Positions 31,907 to 31,911 of a stretch of DNA of 31,911 nucleotides are shown one piece after another (the first letter of the stretch is position 1; each line of letters starts with the position of its first letter). The translations under genes and the position numbers were made by a program. The stretch spans positions 1 through 31,911 of the forward strand of contig JANQMT010000168.1 in NCBI GenBank assembly GCA_028279945.1, written 5' to 3'. The notes below the pieces were generated by a model. That model saw only the letters and a list, made by a program, of their open reading frames with translations. It was not told where the DNA came from and searched no databases. This DNA comes from JAKSCF01 sp028279945 (lineage in GTDB: Bacteria; Bacillota; Clostridia; Peptostreptococcales; JAAYPU01).

Positions 31907-31911
31907 CCTAA

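Overview
The window is low-GC DNA from an anaerobic, probably Clostridia-class, Firmicute. This rests on AT-rich intergenic DNA, strong AGGAGG-type ribosome binding sites, many rho-independent terminators, and the gene families present: a CoA-disulfide reductase fused to rhodanese/TusA/DsrE-like domains, a cysteine desulfidase, a sigma-54 activator, P1 peptidase, AzlCD, a TrmB-type regulator and an NhaC-type antiporter. I see no rRNA, tRNA, CRISPR array, transposase or phage gene.

Layout. 1-2.4 kb: the 3' part of a class III aminotransferase (GABA-transaminase-like) and a beta-propeller lipoprotein. 2.4-8.4 kb: a sulfur/thiol region. An ArsR regulator and a four-module oxidoreductase-rhodanese-TusA-DsrE-like protein lie on the minus strand, divergent from an E. 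coli YcaO-like protein. Convergent to YcaO is a minus-strand group: an Asn/Lys-rich mini-protein, a second ArsR regulator, and a Met-rich repeat protein (about 30% Met) with its own promoter and dyad. 8.5-12.7 kb: a MinD-like ATPase, a sigma-54 enhancer-binding protein with a four-cysteine sensory motif, a 17-bp-arm palindrome, a terminator, a well-matched -24/-12 promoter, and an L-cysteine desulfidase. 12.8-16.2 kb: AzlC/AzlD behind a consensus promoter, a TrmB-type regulator, a PH-like membrane protein and a NERD-like protein lacking the usual catalytic E-x-K.

16.2-25 kb: peptide and amino-acid scavenging. It holds an OPT peptide transporter with a P1 aminopeptidase, an unknown 71-aa protein with a hairpin leader, a LuxR-type regulator, and an operon of NhaC-family antiporter, ureohydrolase (agmatinase-like) and YtcJ-like amidohydrolase. 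25-31.9 kb: asparagine synthase, a small lipoprotein, a Cd/Zn/Pb-type P1B ATPase under a perfect 26-bp ArsR/SmtB-type palindrome but with no adjacent repressor gene, a small coiled-coil membrane protein, a zinc-ribbon membrane protein, and intergenic structured elements at the right edge.

Integration (inference). Imported peptides would be cut by the P1 peptidase. Their amino acids would feed transamination, cysteine desulfidation (H2S, pyruvate, ammonia) and guanidino/amide hydrolysis. The sulfide/persulfide and metal load would be handled by the polydomain thiol reductase, ArsR sensors, Met-rich protein and metal exporter. The features most worth following are the sigma-54/cysteine-desulfidase circuit, the ArsR/Met-rich unit, the YcaO-sulfur-carrier neighbourhood, and the structured intergenic elements (20.7 kb, 16.2 kb, 31.75-31.9 kb). 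All assignments are from reading the sequence; no searches were run.
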